From Achromobacter sp. AONIH1 (GTDB lineage Bacteria; Pseudomonadota; Gammaproteobacteria; Burkholderiales; Burkholderiaceae_B), in contig NZ_CP026124.1 in assembly GCF_002902905.1 (NCBI RefSeq), positions 2,914,001-2,978,000 of the forward strand: a stretch of 64,000 bases of DNA, given 5' to 3'. The position numbers and the translations under genes are program-made. Of the stretch, positions 21,347-28,887 are shown piece after piece. How positions within the stretch are numbered: the stretch's first letter is position 1; each line of letters begins with the position of its first letter. A model generated the notes under the pieces. The model ran no database searches. It was not told where the DNA came from and saw only the letters and a list, made by a program, of their open reading frames with translations.

Positions 21347-22276
21347 TCAGTGGACGGTGGGCGACTCGCTGTCGGCGGCGGGCGTGGCCGGCGTGAACAG
21401 CGCGGCGCAGTCCACGGCGTCGAAGCGATACGGCTTGCCGCAGAAATCGCAGGTCACGTCGGCCTGGCCGTGCTCGGCCACGATGTCCTGCACCTCGGCT
21501 TCGCCCAGCGAGCGCAGCATGTTGGCCACGCGCTCGCGGGTGCAGGGACAGTGCCAGCTGACCGGCAGGGGATCGAACGCCACCAGCGTTTCTTCCCAGT
21601 ACAGGCGATGGATCAGCGTGTCGATCTCGACCTGCAGCAGTTCGTCGCGCTTGAGCGTGGCGGCCAGCGTGCCGGCGCGTTCCCAGGTCTCGGCGGCGGC
21701 CTGCTCGCTGAGCAGCGGCGCCTGTTCGCCGCCGTGCACCGGCAGGCGCTGGATCAGCAGGCCGGCGGCGTGCTCGTCGTCGGCGGCCAGCCAGAGCTGG
21801 GTGTCCAGCTGCTCGGACGCCTTCATGTAGTGTTGCAGCGCCTCGGCCACGGTGTCGCCTTCCAGCGGCACGATGCCCTGGTAGGCCTGCTGGCCGGGCG
21901 CCTTGCGCTGCGGATCCAGCACCACGATGAAGCGGCCGTTGCCGCCGGGGTTGAGCAGGCTCTGCATGTTGCCGTCGACCGGCACGTCATGGCCTTCGCG
22001 CATCTTGACGGTGGCGCGCAGGCTCAGGTCGGAGCGGCACTCCACCACCAGCAGCGCGATCGGGCCGTCGCCCTGGATCTGCAGCACCAGCGAGCCGTCG
22101 AACTTGATGTTGGCGGCCAGCAGCGTGGACGCGGCCACCAGTTCGCCCAACAGGTGGGTGATGGCGGGCGGATATTCGTGATTGGCGCGGACGGCCTTCC
22201 AGGTGTCGGTCAGGCGCACGGCCTGGACGCGCACGCTGCGGTCTTCGAAGAGATATTTTTTGAGCTGATCGGTCAT
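21347..22276 (-). CDS. hslO: Hsp33 redox-regulated chaperone
   Basis: Protein of 309 aa. The C-terminal zinc switch has the expected four cysteines: Cys243 and Cys245 (HCPC) and Cys276 and Cys279 (CDFC). Its oxidation activates the chaperone. The N-terminal domain has the family block LGELVAASTLLAANIKFDGSL and the VDGNMQSLLNPGGNGRF region. It holds unfolding proteins in the cytoplasm during oxidative stress. It lies downstream of the gamma-carbonic anhydrase gene on the same strand (124-bp gap). Confidence 0.96.
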   Translation of the reverse strand: MTDQLKKYLFEDRSVRVQAVRLTDTWKAVRANHEYPPAITHLLGELVAASTLLAANIKFDGSLVLQIQGDGPIALLVVECRSDLSLRATVKMREGHDVPVDGNMQSLLNPGGNGRFIVVLDPQRKAPGQQAYQGIVPLEGDTVAEALQHYMKASEQLDTQLWLAADDEHAAGLLIQRLPVHGGEQAPLLSEQAAAETWERAGTLAATLKRDELLQVEIDTLIHRLYWEETLVAFDPLPVSWHCPCTRERVANMLRSLGEAEVQDIVAEHGQADVTCDFCGKPYRFDAVDCAALFTPATPAADSESPTVH

Positions 22277-22400
22277 GCTGGAATGTTAGCCGATCGGGCA
22301 GCCGAAAGGCCCTGCCGGCGGCAGGGGCGGGGTGGGTTCCAAGGGGGCGGATTCCGGCGTGCGCGGGGGGGCGCCGGAGACGGGCCAGGGGCTCAGGGAC

Positions 22401-22922
22401 TCAGCCGATCCGCTTGAGCGCGGTCCGGTAGTGTTGGCCGCGCGCCACGTAGTGCGCGGTGTTCTTGTGCAGTCCGGCGATTTCCTCGGGGGACAGTTCG
22501 CGGACGATCTTGCCGATGCCGATGACCAGCGAATTGTCGGGAATGACCCTGTCCTCGGGGATGATGGCGCCGGCGCCGATCAGGCAGTTGCGACCGATCA
22601 CGGCGTTGTTCAGCACGATGGCCTGCATGCCGACCAGGGCGCCTTCGTGGATGGTGCAGCCATGCAGCATGGCCTGGTGGCCCACGGTGACGTTCGGGCC
22701 GATCTCCATGGGACAGCCTTCATCCACGTGCAGCACGCTGCCCTCCTGGATGTTGGTGCCCCGGCGGATCAGGATGGCGTCGTTGTCGCCCCGGATGGAG
22801 ACGTGCGACCAGATGCTGACGCCGGCCTCCAGCGTCACGTTGCCGATGATGTCGGCGCTGTCGGCCACGTAGGCCGAGGGGTCGATACGGGGGATCAGGT
22901 CGTCGAGCTGGTACAGCGGCAT
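22401..22922 (-). CDS. Gamma-carbonic anhydrase family protein
   Basis: Protein of 173 aa forming a left-handed beta-helix with hexapeptide repeats (NVTLEAGVSIWSHVSIRGDN and on). The three zinc-binding histidines are in place: His65 (VLHVDEG), His82 (GHQAM) and His87 (LHGC). The family, also called YrdA/PaaY-like, includes active carbonic anhydrases and inactive relatives. The start is ATG 22922 because the preceding reading frame overlaps the acyl-CoA synthetase gene. It is 50 bp downstream of that gene and probably co-transcribed. Confidence 0.92.
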   Translation of the reverse strand: MPLYQLDDLIPRIDPSAYVADSADIIGNVTLEAGVSIWSHVSIRGDNDAILIRRGTNIQEGSVLHVDEGCPMEIGPNVTVGHQAMLHGCTIHEGALVGMQAIVLNNAVIGRNCLIGAGAIIPEDRVIPDNSLVIGIGKIVRELSPEEIAGLHKNTAHYVARGQHYRTALKRIG

Positions 22923-22972
22923 GCCAGGAAGTCTCCGGAGACGGCGCGGGGGGAGGGAATCGGGGCGGCGCG

Positions 22973-24646
22973 CTAGGCCGAGCCCTTGCTGGCCGCCAGG
23001 GCTCGGTCCGCCTCGCGCTGGCGCAGCAGGCGGCGCAGGATCTTGCCGGTGGTGGTCATGGGCAGTTCGTCGACGAACTCGATTTCCTTGGGGTACTCGT
23101 ATGGCGCCAGGCGCTCGCGCACATGTTCCTGCAGGTTCTCGATGATGTCCTGGCGGTCGCGCTGGGCAAATTCGGGGGTCAGCACCACATAGGCCTTCAC
23201 CACGGCGCCGCGCTGGGGGTCGGGCTTGGGCACGACAGCCGCATTGGCCACGGCCGGATGGCCGAGCAGGCAGCTTTCGATCTCGCCCGGGCCGATGCGG
23301 TAGCCGGCCGACTTGAACACGTCGTCCGCGCGGCCGGCGTACCAGAGGTAGCCGTCGGCGTCGATGCTGGCCAGGTCGCCGGTCAGGCACCAGTCGCCCT
23401 TGAACTTGGCCTGCGTGGCGGCCTCGTTGCGCCAGTAGCCCAGGAACAGCACCGGATCGGGATAGCCGTGGATGTCCAGCCGGTTGAGCGCGACCTCGCC
23501 GACTTCGCCGGTGGGAGCGGGCTCGCCGTGCTCGTCCAGCACCGCCACGCGGTGGCCGGGGTAGGGCCGGCCCATGCTGCCGGCCTTGGCGGGCCAACGC
23601 TTGTTGCTGTTGCCCACCAGGTAGTTCATCTCGGTCTGGCCGAACATCTCGTTGGGCGTGATGCCCAGCGCCTTCTCGCACCAGCCGAACACCGTCTCGC
23701 CCACGCTTTCGCCGGCGCTCATGATGGCGCGCAGCGCCAGCTGATAGTGGCTGCGCGGGTCAGGCACCGCCTTCATCATCATCTTCAGGGCGGTCGGGAA
23801 CAGGAAGGTGTTGGTGACCTGGTAGCGCTCCATCAGCTCGAAGGCGCGCTCGGCCGAGAAGCGGCCGCGGGTGCCGACGATGGGATGACCGAAATAGAGG
23901 GTGGGCAGCAGCGCGTCCATCATGCCGCCGGTCCAGGCCCAGTCCGCCGGCGACCAGAAGACGTCGGCGGGCTTGGGGAACCAGTCCTGCGAGGCGACGA
24001 AGCCGGGCAGGTTGCCGATCAGCGCGCTGTGCGGCAGCAGGGCGCCCTTGGGCGCGCCGGTGGTGCCGGAGGTATAGAGCAGGATGGCCGGGTCCGACGA
24101 GCGGGTCGGAACGGGCTTGAATTCGGAAGGCTGGCGGGCCAGCAGGCTGCGCCACGGCAGCACCCGCTCGTCGGCGAAGCCGATGCCGATGATCTGTTGC
24201 TGGGCGGGACAGTGGTCGCTGACGGCCAGCAGGTTGGCGCTGGAGGCGTGGTCGACGATGGCGACGCGGGTCTCGGAGTCGCGCAGCCGGGTCTCCAGGG
24301 CCTCGGGGCCGAACAGCGCCGACAGGGGCAGCACCACCGCGCCGACGCTGTAGATCGCCATGTGGGCCACGACGGTTTCGGGCCGTTGCCCCAATACAAC
24401 ACCGACCCGGTCGCCGCGATTCACGCCCATCTTGATCAGGCCATTGGCCAGCTGATTGGCGGCTTCGGCCAGTCGGGCATAGGTCCAGACCTCGCGATTG
24501 CCCGCTTCATCTTCGTAGTAGATGGCGATGCGCCGCGCATCCGGACTGCTGGATGCCCAGCGGTGGCAGCACGCTTCCGCGATGTTGAACTGGGTAGGCA
24601 CCAGCCAGCGGAAAGTTTGGTAGAGCGCCTGATATTGGTCGTTCAT
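22973..24646 (-). CDS. Acyl-CoA synthetase (AMP-forming, medium-chain/AcsM type)
   Basis: Protein of 557 aa in the ANL adenylation superfamily. The phosphate loop is LLYTSGTTGAPKGALL. GQTEMNYLVGN is in the substrate region. YAGRADDVFKSAGYRIGPGEIES is the hinge, and a C-terminal TTTGKILRRLLR holds the catalytic lysine. The AcsM-like N-terminus (FNIAEACCHRWA) suggests activation of short- to medium-chain or aromatic acids. It heads a reverse unit with the gamma-carbonic anhydrase and Hsp33 genes. An inverted repeat lies just upstream of the start. Confidence 0.9.
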   Translation of the reverse strand: MNDQYQALYQTFRWLVPTQFNIAEACCHRWASSSPDARRIAIYYEDEAGNREVWTYARLAEAANQLANGLIKMGVNRGDRVGVVLGQRPETVVAHMAIYSVGAVVLPLSALFGPEALETRLRDSETRVAIVDHASSANLLAVSDHCPAQQQIIGIGFADERVLPWRSLLARQPSEFKPVPTRSSDPAILLYTSGTTGAPKGALLPHSALIGNLPGFVASQDWFPKPADVFWSPADWAWTGGMMDALLPTLYFGHPIVGTRGRFSAERAFELMERYQVTNTFLFPTALKMMMKAVPDPRSHYQLALRAIMSAGESVGETVFGWCEKALGITPNEMFGQTEMNYLVGNSNKRWPAKAGSMGRPYPGHRVAVLDEHGEPAPTGEVGEVALNRLDIHGYPDPVLFLGYWRNEAATQAKFKGDWCLTGDLASIDADGYLWYAGRADDVFKSAGYRIGPGEIESCLLGHPAVANAAVVPKPDPQRGAVVKAYVVLTPEFAQRDRQDIIENLQEHVRERLAPYEYPKEIEFVDELPMTTTGKILRRLLRQREADRALAASKGSA

Positions 24647-24663
24647 GGCCCTATGTTGTGAGC

Positions 24664-24756
24664 ATGTTGCAGCGTGAACGGGCCGCTCGCCCGTTGCCCA
24701 ACTGCAAGCATGACCTAGAGGGGCGTGAACTGCAACATCCCCGTTGCGTAACGGGG
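24664..24756. repeat. Inverted repeats upstream of the acyl-CoA synthetase gene
   Basis: A perfect 9-bp pair, ATGTTGCAG (24664-24672) and CTGCAACAT (24730-24738), flanks about 57 bp. It is followed directly by a hairpin CCCCGTT-GCGT-AACGGGG (24739-24756). The hairpin may end transcripts of the phosphoesterase gene. The outer pair could be an operator for the synthetase gene. Confidence 0.35.
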
Positions 24757-24770
24757 ACGTATAAGGGTTA

Positions 24771-25655
24771 TCACGGGTGTTTGCCCTGGCGGCGCAGCGC
24801 CGACGGCAGCGCCGGCAGCGATAGCGAGCGCGGCTTGCGGCTGGACGGATCGGCCTGGCGCCCGGCCTGATGCTCGGCCTGGATGGCGGCCCAGTCCAGC
24901 AGCTGCAGCTGGCCGTCGTGGGTTTCCGCCAGCGCCGACAGGCTTTCCACCCAGTCGCCGTCGTTGCAGTACAGGATGCCGCCCACGTCGCGCAGTTCGG
25001 CCTTGTGGATGTGTCCGCAGACCACGCCGTCCAGGCCGCGCCGGCGCGCCTCGCCGGCCAGCGCTTCCTCGAAGTCGGTGATGAAGGACACGGCGTTCTT
25101 GACCTTGTGCTTCAGGTACTGGGACAGCGACCAGTAGTGCAGCCCCATGCGGTGGCGCAGCCGGTTGAAGTGATGGTTGAGCCACAGCGCCAGCTGATAC
25201 AGCCCGTCGCCCAGGTGCGCCAGCCAGCGGCTGTGCTGGATCACCCCGTCGAACTGGTCGCCATGCAGCACCAGCAGGCGCAGGCCCTTGGCCGTCACGT
25301 GCACGTCTTCGTCCAGGATCTCGATGTCGCCGAAGGCAAAGCCGCAGAACTCGCGGGCGAATTCGTCATGGTTGCCGGGGATGAAGACCACGCGGGTGCC
25401 GTTGCGGGCCTTGCGCAGGATGCGCTGGATCACGTCGTTGTGCGCGCGCGGCCAGTGCCAATGCTTGCGCAGCTGCCAGCCGTCGACGATGTCCCCCACC
25501 AGGTAAAGGGTGTCGGAATCGTTGTGCTCCAGGAAATCGAGCAGGAATTCCGCTTTGCACCCGGCAGTGCCCAGGTGAATATCGGAAATCCAGAGAGCGC
25601 GCCAGTGGGCGGGGCGGATTTCGTTCACGGTTGCTTCCATGGGGGCTGTCGTCAT
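24771..25655 (-). CDS. UDP-2,3-diacylglucosamine diphosphatase-like metallophosphoesterase
   Basis: Protein of 294 aa of the calcineurin-like phosphoesterase fold, close to the LpxH-related group. Metal-site motifs are in order: SDIHLG (about 30-35), GDIVDGW, GNHDE, and HGDQFD, with a later GHIHKAEL. LpxH cleaves UDP-diacylglucosamine in lipid A synthesis. LpxH is about 240 aa, so this longer copy may be a paralogue acting on another nucleotide-diphosphate or lipid substrate. It is single-standing, with a MITE-like element in its upstream region. Confidence 0.82.
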   Translation of the reverse strand: MTTAPMEATVNEIRPAHWRALWISDIHLGTAGCKAEFLLDFLEHNDSDTLYLVGDIVDGWQLRKHWHWPRAHNDVIQRILRKARNGTRVVFIPGNHDEFAREFCGFAFGDIEILDEDVHVTAKGLRLLVLHGDQFDGVIQHSRWLAHLGDGLYQLALWLNHHFNRLRHRMGLHYWSLSQYLKHKVKNAVSFITDFEEALAGEARRRGLDGVVCGHIHKAELRDVGGILYCNDGDWVESLSALAETHDGQLQLLDWAAIQAEHQAGRQADPSSRKPRSLSLPALPSALRRQGKHP

Positions 25656-25759
25656 GCCTCAGGATGAAACCATCGGGCGATGACGGCGCCATGAAAAATC
25701 CGTGACGGTGTTGTGACGATTGCAACGCGGGCGCCGCAACACTTGTCGCGGGAGCGGGC

Positions 25760-25925
25760 CTAGTGTGCTGTCCCGCAGATACGCCCGCACGAAATCCACC
25801 CCTAGCCGCCATGGCGTCGTTGTAAATCCTCGTGATACCTACGGGTATCACTGCGGTTTGCGCCTAGCCCTGACGTCTATGGATGAATTTCGTCATGCGG
25901 ACGTACCTACGGGACAGCACACTAG
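25760..25925. mobile_element. Palindromic MITE-like element with CTAG flanks (IS481-type ends)
   Basis: A 158-bp element (25764-25921) is bounded by CTAG on both sides (25760-25763 and 25922-25925). It starts TGTGCTGTCCCG and ends with the exact complement, giving a perfect 16-bp terminal repeat including CTAG. The similarity extends to arms of 46 and 49 bp, with 40 of 46 positions paired and one 3-nt gap. The centre is a perfect hairpin, GTGATACC-TACG-GGTATCAC (25832-25851). TGT...ACA ends and a CTAG target are known for the IS481 family. No transposase is encoded, so this would be a non-autonomous derivative. The right CTAG supplies the TAG stop of the site-2 protease gene. Confidence 0.65.
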
Positions 25926-26644
25926 CGCAGTCCCGCGAGCATTTCGTGCACGTCGTGCGCCATGACCGCCAGCAGCCCCACCAGCGCCAGGTAGGCGCTG
26001 CCGTAGGCGAGCTTGTTTTCCAGCGTGGTGCCGTAATAGGCCTGGTTTTCCGGCAGGGTCGGGTCGTACTTGAAGGCGCGCACCACGTTCGGGAAGGCGA
26101 GCACGGCGACCAGGATCAGCATGGGGCTGGGCCGCCAGAAGAACAGCGCCACCAGCACCGGCACGCCCGCCAGCCAGACTCGGGGCGACAGCACGGCCGT
26201 GATGCGGCCGCCGTCGAACGGCGACAGCGGGATCAGGTTGAAGAGATTGATGAAGAAGCCGGCGTAGGACAGCGCCAGCAGCAGGTCGCTGCCCGTGTCG
26301 CGCGCGGCGAAGTAGCAGGCCAGCGAGGCCAGCGTGCCCGCGAAGGGTCCGCCCAGCCCCACATAGGCCTCGGTGTCGGCGTTCAGCGGCTGGTCCTTCA
26401 GCTGGATCCAGGCGCCCACGAAAGGAATGAACACGGGCGCGCCCACTTCCAGGCCGCGCTGGCGCGCCGCCACGTAGTGGCCCAGCTCGTGCACCAGGAG
26501 CAGCAGCACGAAGCCGGCGGCGTAGCGCCAGCCGAACACCCAGGCATAGGCCGCCACCGACAGCAGCATGGAGCCGCCGGTGGCCAGCAGCTTGCCGAAC
26601 TTCAGGTACTTGAAGCCCGACAGCAGCAACAGCAGGACTTTCAC
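25922..26644 (-). CDS. Site-2 protease family zinc metallopeptidase
   Basis: Protein of 240 aa from GTG 26644 (VKVLLLLLSGFKYLKFGK), starting 10 bp after the DUF2167 gene stop. An ATG at 26731 would overlap that gene by 77 bp. The zinc motif HELGH (52-56) lies in a membrane helix, and NLIPLSPFDGGR supplies the second conserved site with the aspartate ligand. About five to six membrane segments are predicted. Such S2P-like proteins cut within the membrane, often on regulators, but this subfamily has no assigned substrate. The stop codon comes from the CTAG edge of the MITE-like element. Confidence 0.85.
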   Translation of the reverse strand: MKVLLLLLSGFKYLKFGKLLATGGSMLLSVAAYAWVFGWRYAAGFVLLLLVHELGHYVAARQRGLEVGAPVFIPFVGAWIQLKDQPLNADTEAYVGLGGPFAGTLASLACYFAARDTGSDLLLALSYAGFFINLFNLIPLSPFDGGRITAVLSPRVWLAGVPVLVALFFWRPSPMLILVAVLAFPNVVRAFKYDPTLPENQAYYGTTLENKLAYGSAYLALVGLLAVMAHDVHEMLAGLR

Positions 26645-26654
26645 CGGCGTGCGA

Positions 26655-27566
26655 TCACTGCTGGCCCGGGCCGGCGGGATCCGCCTTCTTGCGGCGCAGG
26701 CGCGACCAGATGCCGCCGCCCAGCGCGGCAACGGCGATGAGGCCGACCTTGGCGAACTTCAGCAGGAAGGCGCCGATGACCGCGAACAGACCCAGCTTCT
26801 TCGCCGCCACGCCGGCCACCAGCGCGGCCAGGCCGTACTCGGCGACCTTGTCGGTCGAGGAGTTGAAGTCGGCGTAGCGCTTGCCTTCGACGTAATCGAT
26901 GTTGTTCAGCAGGGCCAGCACGGCGCCCTTGTCCTTCGGCACCTGGCTTTGCTGCGTGATCAGGTCCAGCGTGATGTAGCCTTCGCGGCCCAGGGCGTAG
27001 GTGTTGTAGTTGACCGTCGGGTCGCTCTGCGCGCCGTCGTCCTTGTGCTTGGCGGCCACGGACCACACCAGCCGCTGCGTTTTGCTGTCGTACTTGGGCG
27101 CCTCGACCCAGCCGTCGATCAGCAGCTCGGGGAAGCCGCGCTTGACGCGCTCGACGTTGGATTGCTTGGTGCCTTCGCGCAGGCTGTCCAGCAGCTCGCC
27201 GACGTTCCAGTTGCGGGCGTCGTCGTCCTTGATGTAGCCGGTCTTCTCGAAGTTGACGGTGATCAGCCAGTCGTCCTCGTCCCCCTTGGGCAGCACCACG
27301 CCCAGCAGGCTGGGATCCTTGCCGTTGCCATAGGCCGCCATCAGGCGGTCGGCCTGCAGGCGCGGCACGAACATCATGTTGTCGGGCAGCTTGAGCACGG
27401 CCTGGCCGCCGAGCTTCACTTCGGCGGGGCCTTGCTGGGCGGCGGAAAGCGCGGCCTGCGAGGCGGCTTCGATTTCCTTGCGGGCGTCGGCGTTCTGGGC
27501 ATGCGCCCACGGCAGGAAGAACAGGGCGCTGGCGGCCAGCGTCAGGCGGGAGAGTAGGGCGCGCAT
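26655..27566 (-). CDS. DUF2167 family membrane protein
   Basis: Protein of 303 aa with an N-terminal signal peptide (about 1-23, AHA-Q). A large extracytoplasmic domain carries the DUF2167 blocks VKLGGQAVLKLPDNMMFVP, WLITVNFEKTGYIKDDDA, NYNTYALGREGYITLDL and GKRYADFNSSTDKVAEYGL. Two hydrophobic segments follow near 245-285, then a basic tail. Function is unknown. It is tightly coupled to the site-2 protease gene (10 bp), a pairing that hints at a common membrane process. Confidence 0.88.
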   Translation of the reverse strand: MRALLSRLTLAASALFFLPWAHAQNADARKEIEAASQAALSAAQQGPAEVKLGGQAVLKLPDNMMFVPRLQADRLMAAYGNGKDPSLLGVVLPKGDEDDWLITVNFEKTGYIKDDDARNWNVGELLDSLREGTKQSNVERVKRGFPELLIDGWVEAPKYDSKTQRLVWSVAAKHKDDGAQSDPTVNYNTYALGREGYITLDLITQQSQVPKDKGAVLALLNNIDYVEGKRYADFNSSTDKVAEYGLAALVAGVAAKKLGLFAVIGAFLLKFAKVGLIAVAALGGGIWSRLRRKKADPAGPGQQ

Positions 27567-27675
27567 GGATAAGGTCCGGTTTTAAATAGGGCCTTATTGT
27601 CTTGGCGCGCAGCTTTCAGCTTTCTGAACGCGCCGGTGAGAATCGGCGCGTAAGTTTTCTGATTGAAACTTGGTA

Positions 27676-28227
27676 TTACTTGACGGCCCTGGCGGCGCTA
27701 TTTTCCGGACGCCCGGGCTTGGCGCGCGGGGGCGCGTTGCGCAGGCGCGTGCCCAGGATCCGGTCATGCAGGAACTGGCCGTCGCGGTCGATCCAGGTCC
27801 AGATGAAAATCATGAAGGGGGCTGCGACGATGAACATGTCCATGGACGGCCAGCCCGTGTAGCGCGCCGCCAGCCAGACCAGGGCGGCGCCCGCCAGCAC
27901 CAGGGGCCAGGCGAGGATGTAGCGCAGCATCAGCAGCGGCACGGAGGGTGGCTGGCCGTCGCGGCCGACCAGCTGGATGTTCCAGGTCTTCATGGGCAGC
28001 GTCTGGCCCCGGCGGCGCCAGCACAGCACGAAGTAGGCGCCGATCGCCACGAACAGCCAGGCTTGCCGGAGCGGGCGCAGTTCCAGCGCATTGCGGCTCT
28101 GGGTCAGCGTATCCATCAGATAGCCCGCCAGGAACACCACGCCGAACAGCAGCACGGCTTCGTACATCATGCACGCGAACCGGCGCAGCCGGTTGGGAGT
28201 CTGGTCTGGGGAGGCGTCGGGCGTCAT
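27676..28227 (-). CDS. RDD family membrane protein
   Basis: Protein of 183 aa with an RDD-type membrane domain. The N-terminal part includes LRRFACMMYEAVLLFGVVFLAGYL, a central WRRRGQTLPMKTWNIQLVGRDG motif, and three to four helices overall. The C-terminus has the conserved DRDGQFLHDRILGTRL ending. RDD proteins are thought to be transporters or assembly factors, with no firm function here. It is single-standing on the reverse strand, 109 bp upstream of the DUF2167 gene. Confidence 0.88.
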   Translation of the reverse strand: MTPDASPDQTPNRLRRFACMMYEAVLLFGVVFLAGYLMDTLTQSRNALELRPLRQAWLFVAIGAYFVLCWRRRGQTLPMKTWNIQLVGRDGQPPSVPLLMLRYILAWPLVLAGAALVWLAARYTGWPSMDMFIVAAPFMIFIWTWIDRDGQFLHDRILGTRLRNAPPRAKPGRPENSAARAVK

Positions 28228-28369
28228 GGGCGGCTATCTTAGCAAAGGGCCGCGGGTTTGCGCCGGGCCCGGCGGGCGGCGCGCTTGCGTCGGCGCAAAC
28301 GGGTTGGGGCAAGACCATTCGCCGCCGACGCGGGAGCGTCCGGCCGGCGATCCGTGCGAGGCGGAGGCG

Positions 28370-28396
28370 AAAAAAAACCCGCCGGTGAGGGCGGGT
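28370..28396 (-). terminator. Rho-independent terminator of the small hypothetical gene
   Basis: On the minus strand a stem ACCCGCC/GGCGGGT with a 6-nt loop is followed by eight T residues (28370-28377). It lies about 70 bp after the small reverse gene at 28463-28651. A further hairpin (GGGGCT-ATGC-AGCCCC, 28405-28420) lies between them. Confidence 0.85.
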
Positions 28397-28462
28397 CTAT
28401 AAAAGGGGCTATGCAGCCCCCAAGGGGAAATCTGTCCGGGCCCGCCAGGGGCCCATCGGCGC

Positions 28463-28651
28463 TCAGGCGGCCGAGTGCGCGTCCTTCGCGCTCGCCTTGC
28501 CAACCAGGGCGCGGATGCCGTGGGCCAGCTTGCGCAGTCCGGCGGCCAGGGCGCGCATCGGGTGCGGGCGGAATTGCTCTTCGATCGCCTGGAGCATCAG
28601 TTGGCGCTCGAGTTCGTCGGTCAGGCGGATGGTGTTGTTCAGGTTCGTCAC
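28463..28651 (-). CDS. Small hypothetical protein
   Basis: Protein of 62 aa beginning at GTG 28651, chosen because a perfect GGAGG (28657-28661) lies 5 nt upstream. An in-frame ATG at 28675 has no ribosome site. The sequence opens VTNLNNTIRLTDELERQLMLQ and ends in a basic helix with Arg, Lys and His and an Ala-rich tail. No cysteines and no membrane segment are seen. I do not recognise a family. A near-consensus promoter upstream and a strong terminator downstream make this a well-expressed independent gene. Confidence 0.75.
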   Translation of the reverse strand: MTNLNNTIRLTDELERQLMLQAIEEQFRPHPMRALAAGLRKLAHGIRALVGKASAKDAHSAA

Positions 28652-28701
28652 GTTAGCCTCCACGGGCTTGCACATTTGTTTAGCTACTAGGGATAACCCG
28701 A

Positions 28702-28730
28702 ATTATAGGGTTTACCCTGGTCGTGTGCAA
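28702..28730 (-). promoter_or_regulatory. Near-consensus sigma-70 promoter for the small gene
   Basis: On the minus strand TTGCAC (28725-28730), a 17-bp spacer and a perfect TATAAT (28702-28707) lie about 50 bp upstream of the GTG start. The spacer contains GGGT-AA-ACCC. A related GGGT-TA-TCCC follows 2 bp downstream of the -10 box. The pair suggests two regulator sites flanking the -10 box. Confidence 0.8.
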
Positions 28731-28859
28731 GAGGCTGGTGCGAATCGGCAACACCGTGTAGCTGATGATGCCCCAAAACGTTGCGGCGGGGCACCATAAG
28801 CAAAGATAGCCGCACCATGTTGCGGCGCTTTTACAACGAGGCATCCGCTGTGGCGGACG

Positions 28860-28884
28860 CCGGCGCCCCGTTGCGGGGCGCCGG
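28860..28884 (-). terminator. Hairpin after the rRNA methyltransferase gene
   Basis: A perfect 11-bp stem CCGGCGCCCCG/CGGGGCGCCGG with a TTG loop starts 3 nt past the methyltransferase stop on the minus strand. There is no T-run, so termination efficiency is uncertain. Confidence 0.5.
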
Positions 28885-28887
28885 GGA

